Origin: Sulfurovum sp.
GTDB taxonomy: Bacteria; Campylobacterota; Campylobacteria; Campylobacterales; Sulfurovaceae
Length of the DNA: 33,445 bases
NCBI GenBank assembly: GCA_026982075.1
Contig: JALSHU010000011.1
Location: 1-33,445, forward strand
Direction of reading: 5' to 3'
Numbering within the stretch: position 1 is the first letter of the stretch; each line of letters opens with the position of its first letter. A program made the position numbers and the translations under genes. The notes under the pieces were generated by a model. The model was given only the letters and a program-made list of their open reading frames with translations. It searched no databases and was not told the DNA's origin. Shown piece after piece: positions 8,067-17,183 of the stretch.

Positions 8067-9101
8067 ATGGAAACAACACTCGTAGAAAATTTACCGCAGG
8101 TTACAGCTGCAGGTGTTATCATTAAGGCAGTTCTGATTTTAGCAATTATTTCAGCACTTGCCGGTTTTGGTACATTTATAGAAAGAAAGGTACTAGCCTT
8201 TATGCAAAGGCGTCTTGGACCTATGCACGTTGGACCATATGGGTTACTGCAAATTGCAGCAGATGGAATAAAACTTTTTACAAAAGAAGATATAGTCCCT
8301 CAACATGCCAATGCATTTATTTTTAAGATTGCACCTATTATCACTGCAGCAACTGCTTTTATAGCTTTAGCCGCTGTGCCTGTATTTCCTGACTTTACTG
8401 TACCAGAGTTTATACCGTTACTTGGGGGTACATTTGTACCGTCAATTGCATCAGATTTGAATATCGGTGTATTATTTGTACTGGGTATGATGGCAGCAGG
8501 GCTTTATGGGCCATTGCTGGCAGGAATGGCACAGGCAAACAAATGGGGTATCCTTGGAGCTGCAAGAACAGCAGTACAGTTTTTAAGTTATGAAGTAGTA
8601 ACAGGTTTGTCTATTTTGGCACCTATCATGATAGTAGGTTCATTGTCTTTTGTAGATTTTAACAATTATCAAACAGCAGGCGTTGGCTCATGGATGATAT
8701 GGCAGCAACCCGTTGCTTTTGTATTATTCCTCATTGCAGGATTTGCAGAGACAAATAGAACACCGTTTGACCTTTTAGAGCATGAAGCAGAAGTTGTATC
8801 TGGATATGCAACAGAATATTCTGGAATGAGATGGGGTATGTTCTTCATCGGTGAATATGCAAATATGATTACCATATCTGTGATAGCAGCCATTGTCTTT
8901 TTAGGTGGATATGATGCAGCTAGTACATTTGGATGGTTAACAATCATGCTTAAAATTGCATTTTTCTTCTTCTTAATGTTATGGGTAAGAGCAGCATGGC
9001 CACATGTGAGACCCGATCAACTTATGTGGTTGTGTTGGAAGGTATTGATGCCGATTGCATTGCTAAATATATTAATCACAGCTTTAGTGTTATTGGGATA
9101 A
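8067..9101 (+). CDS. nuoH: Complex I membrane subunit H (NuoH)
   Basis: 344 residues with about eight hydrophobic helices. NuoH joins the membrane arm to the peripheral arm and lines the quinone tunnel. Signature sequences: ERKVLAFMQRRLGP at about 40-53, then GLLQIAADGIKL, and the acidic loop ETNRTPFDLLEHEAEVVSGY at about 229-248, whose carboxylates are thought to link quinone reduction to proton movement. Length and motifs are standard. It starts three bases after the nuoG stop, with GAAAGGTG as the ribosome binding site. Confidence 0.97.
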   Translation: METTLVENLPQVTAAGVIIKAVLILAIISALAGFGTFIERKVLAFMQRRLGPMHVGPYGLLQIAADGIKLFTKEDIVPQHANAFIFKIAPIITAATAFIALAAVPVFPDFTVPEFIPLLGGTFVPSIASDLNIGVLFVLGMMAAGLYGPLLAGMAQANKWGILGAARTAVQFLSYEVVTGLSILAPIMIVGSLSFVDFNNYQTAGVGSWMIWQQPVAFVLFLIAGFAETNRTPFDLLEHEAEVVSGYATEYSGMRWGMFFIGEYANMITISVIAAIVFLGGYDAASTFGWLTIMLKIAFFFFLMLWVRAAWPHVRPDQLMWLCWKVLMPIALLNILITALVLLG

Positions 9102-9111
9102 GGGAGTAGGT

Positions 9112-9735
9112 ATGAGTTTAGAACAATTTAAAAATAGAAATGTAGGAACACAAAACTACACAACGCTAGATGTAGGAACACCGCCAGAAACAGGTACAGA
9201 TAAGTTTTTACAAGTTATCAGAAGAGCTGTAAAAGGTGAACTTTTTGTCGGGCTTTGGGTTGTCATGAGAACAATGTTACAGGCACTCTTTAAAAATGAT
9301 ATGCATACAGTAAAGTATCCATTTGAAAAACTGCCTATATCCCCAAGATATAGAGCAATACATGATATGTTGATACTACTTGAGAGTGGTAACTATAGAT
9401 GTATAGGATGTGGTCTTTGTGAAAAGATATGTATTTCTAACTGTATTTCTATGGATACGCGATATGACGAAAACCAAAGAAAAGAAGTCAGTGAGTATAC
9501 GATAAATTTTGGTCGTTGTATTTTTTGTGGGTATTGTGCAGAAGTCTGTCCTGAACTTGCTATTGTACATGGTCCAAGGTATGAAAATGCTTCAGAGCAA
9601 AGAGCAGGTTTCTCACTTTTTGAAGACATGTTAACACCTATTGATAAACTTAATTTACAACAAGAGTATGACGGATTTGGTGCAATATCACCAAATGCTG
9701 ATGAGAATATTAAACAAACGCCATTAGCGTATTAG
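9112..9735 (+). CDS. nuoI: Complex I two-[4Fe-4S] subunit I (NuoI)
   Basis: 207 residues. NuoI carries clusters N6a and N6b that pass electrons to N2. Ligands are C97, C100, C103 and C107 (CIGCGLCEKIC) and C136, C139, C142 and C146 (CIFCGYCAEVC). The proline that usually follows the fourth cysteine is present after C146 but replaced by isoleucine after C107, with an extra cysteine at 111. The first 90 or so residues include an amphipathic helix for docking on NuoH. A GGGAGTAGGT ribosome binding site is present. The last 45 residues are a family-variable tail. Confidence 0.96.
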   Translation: MSLEQFKNRNVGTQNYTTLDVGTPPETGTDKFLQVIRRAVKGELFVGLWVVMRTMLQALFKNDMHTVKYPFEKLPISPRYRAIHDMLILLESGNYRCIGCGLCEKICISNCISMDTRYDENQRKEVSEYTINFGRCIFCGYCAEVCPELAIVHGPRYENASEQRAGFSLFEDMLTPIDKLNLQQEYDGFGAISPNADENIKQTPLAY

Positions 9736-9746
9736 GAGGGGGTACT

Positions 9747-10340
9747 ATGTTTGAGAACTTTATAGCATCCATAATGACGATAGAAGGGGCAGCATTTTAT
9801 GTCTTTTCTATTTTGACGATAGGACTTTTTTCTATAACAGTCATGAGTAAGAATGTACTGTATGCCATGACATCATTGGCCGCAGCGATGGTGTTGATTT
9901 CTGGTTTCTTTTTTATATTGGGAGCCGATTTTCTTGGTGTTGTACAGCTTGTCGTTTACGTAGGAGCTATCATGGCACTATATTCATTTGCAATGATGTT
10001 TTTTGATGCAACAAAAGATATTAAAGAAAAAACAACGAGTAATTCTTTGGTTTTTTTATTGGGTGGTTTAAGTGCCTTGGTTTTAGTACTAATGTTTGCT
10101 GCACCGATATATTCAGAAAACATACAAGCCCTTTACCCAATGCATGAAGGGGTAGGCAATGCGCAGGATGTTGGGATGGTTTTGTTTACAAAATATCTTA
10201 TACCTTTTGAAGTAGCAGCAGTGATGTTACTGGTTGCGATGATTGCTGGAATTATTCTTGCAGGTAAGAAAATGGATGAGTCATTGACAGAAGATATGTC
10301 AGCAGATGATGAAATATTAATAATAAAGGATGAAAAATGA
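9747..10340 (+). CDS. nuoJ: Complex I membrane subunit J (NuoJ)
   Basis: 197 residues with five hydrophobic helices, the pattern of NuoJ. The third helix has the conserved GADFLGVVQLVVYVGAIMAL segment, which carries the pi-bulge region that changes shape during turnover. The hydrophilic C-terminus (DESLTEDMSADDE) is acidic. Ribosome binding site is a strong AGGAGGGGG. The stop overlaps nuoK by four bases (ATGA). Confidence 0.95.
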   Translation: MFENFIASIMTIEGAAFYVFSILTIGLFSITVMSKNVLYAMTSLAAAMVLISGFFFILGADFLGVVQLVVYVGAIMALYSFAMMFFDATKDIKEKTTSNSLVFLLGGLSALVLVLMFAAPIYSENIQALYPMHEGVGNAQDVGMVLFTKYLIPFEVAAVMLLVAMIAGIILAGKKMDESLTEDMSADDEILIIKDEK

Positions 10341-10639
10341 TAGGTCTGTCTCATTACCTTATCGTATCAGCAATAATTTTTTCCATTGGCTTGGTAGGGG
10401 TACTTAGAAGAAGAAACCTTTTAATGCTTTTTTTCGCAACAGAAGTGATGCTTAATGCAGTCAATATAGCATTTGCAGCCATTTCACATTATTATAATGA
10501 TTTAACAGGGCAAATGTTTGCATTTTTTATCATAGCAATCGCAGCATCTGAAGTAGCAGTTGGATTGGGTATTTTGATTGTCTTGTTTAAGAAGCATGGT
10601 AGTCTTGATTTAGATGATTTAGCAAATATGAGAGGATAA
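10337..10639 (+). CDS. nuoK: Complex I membrane subunit K (NuoK)
   Basis: 100 residues, three transmembrane helices, homologous to MrpC of cation/proton antiporters. The two key intramembrane glutamates are present: E36 in helix 2 (TEVMLNAVN) and E72 in helix 3 (SEVAVGLG). They form part of the central proton relay. Overlaps of four bases with nuoJ and one base with nuoL indicate translational coupling. Confidence 0.96.
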   Translation: MIGLSHYLIVSAIIFSIGLVGVLRRRNLLMLFFATEVMLNAVNIAFAAISHYYNDLTGQMFAFFIIAIAASEVAVGLGILIVLFKKHGSLDLDDLANMRG

Positions 10640-12561
10640 TGATGGAAAATTTAGTATATGTAGCACTTTTTGCACCGTTTGTCGGCTCTTTATTTGCAGC
10701 TTTGTTTGGGATGAGCCAAAGACAAATATTTGTTGGCGTGATTGCATCAGGTTTATTGGCAGTTTCATTTATATCATCGTTGCTTTTAGCAATTAATCTT
10801 TATACCACAGGAAATGTTATCCATGTGACGATGATGGACTGGATTAATGCAGGAGATATTAGCATACCATTTGGTTTTGTCATTGATCAAATATCTGTAA
10901 CCATGATGACTGTTGTTACTTTGGTATCAACAATTGTTCACATTTATGCTATTGGTTATATGGATCATGATAAAGCATTTAACAGATTTTTCTCATATCT
11001 TTCAGCATTTGTTTTTTCGATGTTAATTCTTGTTATGTCAGATAATTTTGCAGGTCTGTTTATAGGTTGGGAAGGAGTAGGTGTTTGTTCATGGTTGCTT
11101 GTTGGATTTTGGTATCATAAACCAGATCAAACAAGAGAAGAAAATCCCTCTATCTCACCCTCTTGGGCAGCAAATGAAGCATTCATTATGAACCGTATTG
11201 CTGACCTTGGTATGTTGGTTGGAATTTTTATATTGTATTGGAACACAGGTTCACTTCAATATGATGTGGTGTTTGCAGCACTGCCAAATTTAGATGATGC
11301 CGTACTGGTTACAGCTGCTATAGCATTATTTATAGGTGCCATGGGTAAATCAGCACAGTTTCCTTTACATACATGGCTTACAGATGCGATGGAAGGTCCT
11401 ACGCCAGTGTCTGCATTGATTCATGCGGCAACCATGGTAACAGCAGGGGTATTTTTGGTGATCAGGTCCAATCCACTGTACGGCATGGAAGCAGTTGCGG
11501 GAGTAAGCTTTTTCATTGCATGTTTAGGTACATTTGTAGCATTTTATGCAGCTTCTATGGCATTGGTTGAACGTGATTTAAAAAGAATCATTGCTTACTC
11601 TACACTTTCTCAGTTAGGATATATGTTTGCAGCGGCTGGACTTGGGGCTTACTGGATTGCCCTTTTCCATCTTGCAGCACATGCATTCTTTAAAGCACTG
11701 TTATTCCTCGGTGGGGGTAACGTAATGCATGCAATGCATGATGAACTTGACCTCTTTAAAATGGGTGAACTCAGAAAAAAAATGAGAGGTACATTTATTT
11801 ATATGACCATCGCTTCTATTGCGCTTGCTGGTTTACCTCCTCTTGCAGGGTTCTGGTCTAAAGATGCCATTATTGAAACAGCCTTTAACGAACATACCTA
11901 TGTGTTGTGGTTTATGTTGGTACTGACTGCAGGTATGACAGCCTTTTATTCCTTTAGACAAGTTTTCTTGACTTTCTTTGGGGAAGATCGTCATACAGCA
12001 CTAGGGTTCCACCCTCACGAAATGTATAAATTTGTACTTGCTGCAATGTCTCCACTTGCAGTTCTCGCCATTATCACAGGTTGGTTTATGGGAGGATATA
12101 AAGCATTCATCTATCAAATAGGTGAAGGTGTACAGTATGAGATGTCTGAACATACACATCATCTTGCTACCTATTTAGGACTGATTGTTATTTTTGTTGC
12201 TGTATCTGGCATCATTTTGGCATATTTCAAATATGCTAGAACAGGTAAGAATGCCTTTAAACGCAATGAGGAAAAAGAACAAGGATTCTTTTATAAACTT
12301 CTTATCAATCAGTATTATGTACCAAAGATTTATGAAGAGTACATTACAAAACCATATGCGATGATTTCTGAAGTGTTCTGGACAAAAGTTGACTTGAAAA
12401 TAGTAGATGCAACAGTAGATAATATAGCCAAGTTCTTCTACGTAAGTGGTGATAAAACAAGAGCAATGCAAACAGGTAACCTCTCAAACTATCTAAATTG
12501 GATGGCTGTAGGTGCTGTTGTATTATTGGTCATTGCTGCTATTTCAGCGATGTTAGTTTAA
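10639..12561 (+). CDS. nuoL: Complex I antiporter-like subunit L (NuoL)
   Basis: 640 residues with about 16 hydrophobic helices; the distal proton-pumping subunit. Key residues are E145 in GWEGVG and K237 in GKSAQFPLHTWL, followed by DAMEGPTPVSALIHAATMV. The long lateral helix region is at about 530-600, where the sequence turns hydrophilic before a last C-terminal transmembrane segment. Two ATG codons are in tandem (10639 and 10642). AGAGG at 10631-10635 is three bases from the first and six from the second, so the second may be used. Confidence 0.96.
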   Translation: MMENLVYVALFAPFVGSLFAALFGMSQRQIFVGVIASGLLAVSFISSLLLAINLYTTGNVIHVTMMDWINAGDISIPFGFVIDQISVTMMTVVTLVSTIVHIYAIGYMDHDKAFNRFFSYLSAFVFSMLILVMSDNFAGLFIGWEGVGVCSWLLVGFWYHKPDQTREENPSISPSWAANEAFIMNRIADLGMLVGIFILYWNTGSLQYDVVFAALPNLDDAVLVTAAIALFIGAMGKSAQFPLHTWLTDAMEGPTPVSALIHAATMVTAGVFLVIRSNPLYGMEAVAGVSFFIACLGTFVAFYAASMALVERDLKRIIAYSTLSQLGYMFAAAGLGAYWIALFHLAAHAFFKALLFLGGGNVMHAMHDELDLFKMGELRKKMRGTFIYMTIASIALAGLPPLAGFWSKDAIIETAFNEHTYVLWFMLVLTAGMTAFYSFRQVFLTFFGEDRHTALGFHPHEMYKFVLAAMSPLAVLAIITGWFMGGYKAFIYQIGEGVQYEMSEHTHHLATYLGLIVIFVAVSGIILAYFKYARTGKNAFKRNEEKEQGFFYKLLINQYYVPKIYEEYITKPYAMISEVFWTKVDLKIVDATVDNIAKFFYVSGDKTRAMQTGNLSNYLNWMAVGAVVLLVIAAISAMLV

Positions 12562-12570
12562 GGGGATTAG

Positions 12571-14097
12571 ATGGAAAATATGTTAAGTATATTGGTATTC
12601 TTCCCAGCAGTTGCAGGACTGCTAGGATTTGTGGTTGAAAAAGAGAGTGCAAGAATGTATGGGGTTACTGTTGCTGCGATTGAATTTGCACTTTCACTGT
12701 GGTTATGGTTCAGTTTTGATATGTCCAATGCAGGTATGCAGTTTGTAGAAATGATTCCTCTGATACCAGATTTTGGTATCACATATTATTTAGGTGCAGA
12801 TGGTATTTCGTTGTTTATTATCATCATGACTACGCTTATGACTTTGATTGGTATGGCAGGTATGTCTGAGACAAGAAATGTCAAAAACATGATTATTACA
12901 CTTCTTTTCTTAGAGATGACGATGGTAGGTGTATTTGTTGCACTGGATGCGATTATCTTTTATATGTTCTGGGAACTTTCACTGGTACCGATGTTATATA
13001 TCATTGGTGCATGGGGTGGACCTTTAAGAATATATGCATCGATTAAATTTTTCCTATATACATTTGCTGGCTCATTAATTATGCTTGTAGGTATGTTATT
13101 TGTAGCCTATACTTATCATGATTTAACAGGAGTATGGAGTTTTGCTATTACGGATTGGTATGCATTGGTGTTACCAGTAGACTATCAGTTATGGCTTTTT
13201 GCCGCGTTCTTTATAGGGTTTGCGATTAAAGTTCCGATGTTTCCATTCCATACTTGGATACCATACGCGCATGGTCAAGCACCAACAATTGGTTCTGTGA
13301 TTCTTGCGGCGGTACTTCTAAAAATGGGTACATACGGATTTGTAAGGTTTTCCTTACCAATGTTCCCAGATGCATCCGTAATGGCGATTACTCCCATTGC
13401 AGTGTTGTCTCTGATTATGATTATTTACACAGCAATGATTGCTTATGCACAAAAAGATATGAAACAAGTGATTGCATACTCATCGGTATCACATATGGGT
13501 ATTATCATGCTTGGGCTTTTTGCTATGAATGCAGAAGGACTTTCAGGTTCTGTTTTCCAGATGTTATCGCATGGTATTGTATCAGGTGCACTGTTTATGT
13601 TAGTAGGCGTGATTTATGATAGAAGACATACTAAACTGATGAGTGAATTTGGTGGGCTTGCAGCAGTGATGCCAAAATACGCAGTCATATTTGGAATCAT
13701 GCTTATGGCAGCAGTTGGACTACCATTGACCATGGGATTCCCCGGTGAGTTTTTGGTACTACTTGGATTTTATAAAATATCTCCAATTATGACGATATTG
13801 GCAGGAACATCGATTATTTTAGGTGCTGTGTATATGCTTAGACTCTTTAAAAAGAGTTTCTTTGGTCCATTAAATAATGAAGAAAATATGAAACTAAAAG
13901 ATTTAAACAATCGAGAGACATGGTCTCTAATACCCCTAGTTGCCATCGTTATATGGTTAGGAGTATATCCTAAGCCTGTACTTGAGCCTATCGATAATTC
14001 GGTAAAAGCTTTATTGGTTTTCATGGATGAAAAAGCGATTACAAAAGAAGCAAAAGATATGATCTTGGTGTCAAAATCAAATAAAGGAGGTGCCTAA
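12571..14097 (+). CDS. nuoM: Complex I antiporter-like subunit M (NuoM)
   Basis: 508 residues, about 14 hydrophobic helices, one of three homologous proton-pumping subunits. E135 in FWELSLVPM and K220 in FAIKVPMFPFHTW are the conserved pumping residues. The following AHGQAPTIGSVILAAVLLKMG block is replaced by alternatives in NuoL and NuoN, which identifies this as NuoM. GGGGATT precedes the start. The stop shares one base with nuoN (TAATG). Confidence 0.96.
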   Translation: MENMLSILVFFPAVAGLLGFVVEKESARMYGVTVAAIEFALSLWLWFSFDMSNAGMQFVEMIPLIPDFGITYYLGADGISLFIIIMTTLMTLIGMAGMSETRNVKNMIITLLFLEMTMVGVFVALDAIIFYMFWELSLVPMLYIIGAWGGPLRIYASIKFFLYTFAGSLIMLVGMLFVAYTYHDLTGVWSFAITDWYALVLPVDYQLWLFAAFFIGFAIKVPMFPFHTWIPYAHGQAPTIGSVILAAVLLKMGTYGFVRFSLPMFPDASVMAITPIAVLSLIMIIYTAMIAYAQKDMKQVIAYSSVSHMGIIMLGLFAMNAEGLSGSVFQMLSHGIVSGALFMLVGVIYDRRHTKLMSEFGGLAAVMPKYAVIFGIMLMAAVGLPLTMGFPGEFLVLLGFYKISPIMTILAGTSIILGAVYMLRLFKKSFFGPLNNEENMKLKDLNNRETWSLIPLVAIVIWLGVYPKPVLEPIDNSVKALLVFMDEKAITKEAKDMILVSKSNKGGA

Positions 14098-15587
14098 TGT
14101 TAGAGCCTATTAATGTGAGTTTAGAAAGTTTAAATTTGATTACACTGGCACCTATGCTTATTGCAATTGCAGGTGCATTAACTATCTTAATTATAGACCT
14201 GATTAATAGCAAGTTAGATAAATCACTCTATGTCATGCTAACAGTGTTGGTGCTCTTTATTGACTTTGGTTCAGTACTTGGACTTAATGTCAATGAACGA
14301 GGATTTTTTGATGTCATGCTGATTGATGGCATTTCTATTATTTCACAACTGATGATAATAGGAGGATCAATGATCTTTATCCCTCTAGCATTGACATCCA
14401 AAAGGTTCCATGAGTATTCTTATCCTGAATTTTTTGCCCTCTTTTTGTTTATGATTGCTGGTTTCCAGTTTATGGTTGCGAGTGACAATCTTGTACTTAT
14501 ATTTGTGGGATTGGAAACGGCATCATTATCCCTCTATACACTGATTGCATTACATAATAGAGCAAACTCTTATGAAGCGGCTGTAAAATACTTTACTATG
14601 GGTGCATTGGCAGCGGCCTTTTTTGCTATGGGTTCTGCTGTTGTCTATGCACTTACAGGTTCTATAGAACTTTATAAAGTAGCAGAAGTAATGGCTACAA
14701 GATTACATGAAACAGGGTTAATGATTGCTATTTTTGGTTCCTCGATTTTACTGTTGGTTGCATTTTCCTTTAAACTTTCTTTGTTCCCTTTCCATACATG
14801 GGCACCTGATGTTTATGAAGGTGCTTCAGCACCACTAGCGGGCTATATGTCTGTTGTGCCTAAAATAGCAGCATTTGTAGTGAGTATTAGAATTTTTGGT
14901 ATGTATATAGACTTGGGACTTGAATGGGTAAGATGGACTATTCTTATTCTTGCAGTGATTACTATGACACTTTCCAATATTATGGCATTGGTGCAAGATG
15001 ATGTGAAACGTATGTTAGCATACTCATCTATTTCTCATGCAGGTTTCATTATGGCAGCGCTTGCATTAGATACAACAGAAGGGAACACAAGTATATTCTT
15101 ATATTATGCATTGTTTATGTTTACAAACCTTGGAGCATTTACCATGTTATGGATTTCTCGACATAAAAAAAGAAGATTCAACAAACGTTACGATCATCCT
15201 TATGAAAAGTTTGCGGGACTTATCCAAATTATGCCTGTTGGTGCTGTCATTATGGCACTATTTATGTTGTCTCTTGCGGGGGTTCCACCTTTCTCTGTAT
15301 TTTGGGGTAAGATTTATGTCATGCAAGCAGCTGTGAATTCTGGCTATATATGGTTAGCTATTGTGATGGGGTTAAACTCTGCGGTAGCGGCTTATTATTA
15401 TTTGAAATTGATTGTCTATATGTTCTTGATGGAACCAGTAAAAGATGTAGATATGGTTTACTATAATATCTCAAAACCGTTGATGGCCATCATTGGTCTG
15501 GCAACATTAGCAACTGTTGCAGCAGTCTTCTATGTCCAACCTCTGATTTCTTATCTGTACTATATGATTAGTGCCAGCGGATACTAA
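14097..15587 (+). CDS. nuoN: Complex I antiporter-like subunit N (NuoN)
   Basis: 496 residues, about 14 hydrophobic helices. E140 (GLETASLSLY) and K226 (FSFKLSLFPFHTW) are the conserved proton-path residues, followed by APDVYEGASAPLAGYMSV, a NuoN-type signature. It has a GGAGGTG ribosome binding site inside the end of nuoM and is the last gene of the complex I block. A 13-bp hairpin terminator begins five bases after its stop. Confidence 0.96.
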   Translation: MLEPINVSLESLNLITLAPMLIAIAGALTILIIDLINSKLDKSLYVMLTVLVLFIDFGSVLGLNVNERGFFDVMLIDGISIISQLMIIGGSMIFIPLALTSKRFHEYSYPEFFALFLFMIAGFQFMVASDNLVLIFVGLETASLSLYTLIALHNRANSYEAAVKYFTMGALAAAFFAMGSAVVYALTGSIELYKVAEVMATRLHETGLMIAIFGSSILLLVAFSFKLSLFPFHTWAPDVYEGASAPLAGYMSVVPKIAAFVVSIRIFGMYIDLGLEWVRWTILILAVITMTLSNIMALVQDDVKRMLAYSSISHAGFIMAALALDTTEGNTSIFLYYALFMFTNLGAFTMLWISRHKKRRFNKRYDHPYEKFAGLIQIMPVGAVIMALFMLSLAGVPPFSVFWGKIYVMQAAVNSGYIWLAIVMGLNSAVAAYYYLKLIVYMFLMEPVKDVDMVYYNISKPLMAIIGLATLATVAAVFYVQPLISYLYYMISASGY

Positions 15588-15591
15588 TCCA

Positions 15592-15620
15592 TATAAGATA
15601 CGTCTGTGACGTATCTTATA
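15592..15620. terminator. Hairpin terminator shared by nuoN and miaA
   Basis: A perfect 13-bp stem, TATAAGATACGTC and GACGTATCTTATA, with a 3-nt loop (TGT), lies between convergent nuoN and miaA. The plus-strand tail is ATAATATCTTTTCT, so it ends the complex I transcript. The miaA stop codon (15616-15618) lies inside the stem. In minus orientation no U-run follows, so activity for miaA is less sure. Confidence 0.65.
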
Positions 15621-16518
15621 ATAATATCTTTTCTAGCGCTTCAACACTCCCTTTGCTAACATTGTTAAATTGAGAATTATTAAATGTTGTTTGTCGTTTT
15701 GCAAGACGTGCAGTATTTACTGTAATTTTTTCGACAAGCATTTTTCTATCATAGTTCCCATCTAAATAGTGCAATGTTTCTATAATACCTATAGATTTCA
15801 TACAATTTGGAGAACGTCCATATTTTTTTTCAAGCATACATATTTCATCTATAAGACCATCTTCTAACATATTTTTTGTACGCTGTGAAATGCGTTCGCG
15901 AAGCAGTGTCCTGTCCCAAGAGATTTGATAAATAGGAAGTACAGACGATATGGAAGGTATGGGAGGGTGCGCAGCAAAATATTCTGTAGGTGTATGTTTG
16001 GTTTCCAAATATATACCTAAAGCTTTTTCAATACGGTATCTATCATTAGAAGCTATATTGGACATATAAGCCTTATCGAGCTTGGAAAGCCAAACATAGG
16101 TTTTCTGTATATCTTTTAAATATATTTTTGCTTCTAGTTGAGTAGATTCAGAAATAGTTGGAAGCTCAGAGATACCGTCTATAAGCATTTTGAGATAAAA
16201 GCTTGTCCCTCCAATGATGACTAAATTTTTATTTTCTTGTATACATTTATGCTGTACATTCTGATAAAGTTTGATAAATGTAGTGACATCAAAGTTTTCA
16301 TTTGGATAGATAAAATCTATACCAAAATGTTGTATATCTTGCCGTTCTTTAACTGTGGGTTTTGCTGAGACAATATTAATATCTTTATAGATAGAAAGTG
16401 AATCAAGTGAGAGGATATAAGCATTCATTTTATGCGCAACTTTGACAGAGAGAGCTGTTTTCCCAGACGCTGTTGGCCCAATAAGTGCTATTTGTTGGAA
16501 GTTTTCAGGATTTGGCAT
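15616..16518 (-). CDS. miaA: tRNA dimethylallyltransferase (MiaA)
   Basis: 300 residues. MiaA transfers a dimethylallyl group to A37 of tRNAs that read UNN codons, making i6A. The P-loop is GPTASGKT at 14-21. DSLSIYKDINIVSAKPT at about 39-55 matches the family's substrate motif, and GGTSFYLKML matches the GGTGLYL motif. The C-terminal NTARLAKRQTTFNN resembles the conserved KRQ-x-TW segment but has phenylalanine at the aromatic position. The partner enzyme MiaB is in this window at 28155. It converges on nuoN and shares the intervening hairpin. The start is the ATG at 16518; no strong ribosome binding site is seen. Confidence 0.94.
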   Translation of the reverse strand: MPNPENFQQIALIGPTASGKTALSVKVAHKMNAYILSLDSLSIYKDINIVSAKPTVKERQDIQHFGIDFIYPNENFDVTTFIKLYQNVQHKCIQENKNLVIIGGTSFYLKMLIDGISELPTISESTQLEAKIYLKDIQKTYVWLSKLDKAYMSNIASNDRYRIEKALGIYLETKHTPTEYFAAHPPIPSISSVLPIYQISWDRTLLRERISQRTKNMLEDGLIDEICMLEKKYGRSPNCMKSIGIIETLHYLDGNYDRKMLVEKITVNTARLAKRQTTFNNSQFNNVSKGSVEALEKILL

Positions 16519-16585
16519 TGTGCGCCTTAATAGTATTAATATTCATTTTTATCATGTCGTAATGATAGCATAACAACAAAAAAGG

Positions 16586-16591
16586 TAAAAT
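16586..16591 (+). promoter_or_regulatory. Possible -10 box for the pssA operon
   Basis: TAAAAT lies 24 bp upstream of the pssA start in the 97-bp divergent gap with miaA, preceded by an A-rich tract and followed by an AAGGGAAAGGG ribosome binding site. There is no clear -35 element. Confidence 0.3.
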
Positions 16592-16615
16592 GTAGTTTTA
16601 AAGGGAAAGGGCAAA

Positions 16616-17176
16616 ATGGGTTTATTTGACAAAGACAATCGTTTTAATATTGCAAACCTTGTAACATATTTAAACATTACAATGGGAGTGATGGCAATAT
16701 ATTTTATTGTAAAGGGAGACTTCTTTACAGCTATTATATTGGCATGGATTGGTGGCGCTTGTGATATTATAGATGGAAAACTTGCACGTAAATATAAATT
16801 ATCTACAGAGTTTGGTATACAGCTAGATTCCTTTGCAGACTTTCTGTCTTTTGTAGTGATGCCGGCATTCTTACTTTTTTATGCAGTGAAACACTATAGT
16901 AATTTATCAGGGCTTGAAGAAGTTATTTTAGGATTAGTATTTATCTGGTATATCATTAGCGGACTTAGAAGGCTGGTAGAATTCAATTTAAAAGTAGATG
17001 TGGGAGAAGTGTCAAAATATTTTGAAGGAGTACCAACACCACTTGGGGCTATATTGTTATGGATACTGTATTTATGTAGTGCATATGGTCTTATTGGCAA
17101 TGGCTATCTTATCGCTTTTTTGGTGATGGTTATAGCATGGGCACTAAATTCAAGACTTAAAATTCCACACCCCTAG
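16616..17176 (+). CDS. pssA: CDP-alcohol phosphatidyltransferase, probably phosphatidylserine synthase
   Basis: 186 residues, integral membrane protein with about six hydrophobic segments. The complete catalytic motif of the CDP-alcohol phosphatidyltransferase family is present: D50, D53-G54, A57-R58, G67, D71 and D75. The family joins a CDP-activated lipid to an alcohol such as serine or glycerol phosphate. The N-terminal NIANLVTYLNITMG start and overall length favour phosphatidylserine synthase over PgsA, but the substrate is not proven. Strong AAGGG-type ribosome binding site. It leads a three-gene unit with the prenyltransferase seven bases later. Confidence 0.85.
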   Translation: MGLFDKDNRFNIANLVTYLNITMGVMAIYFIVKGDFFTAIILAWIGGACDIIDGKLARKYKLSTEFGIQLDSFADFLSFVVMPAFLLFYAVKHYSNLSGLEEVILGLVFIWYIISGLRRLVEFNLKVDVGEVSKYFEGVPTPLGAILLWILYLCSAYGLIGNGYLIAFLVMVIAWALNSRLKIPHP

Positions 17177-17183
17177 AGAATAG

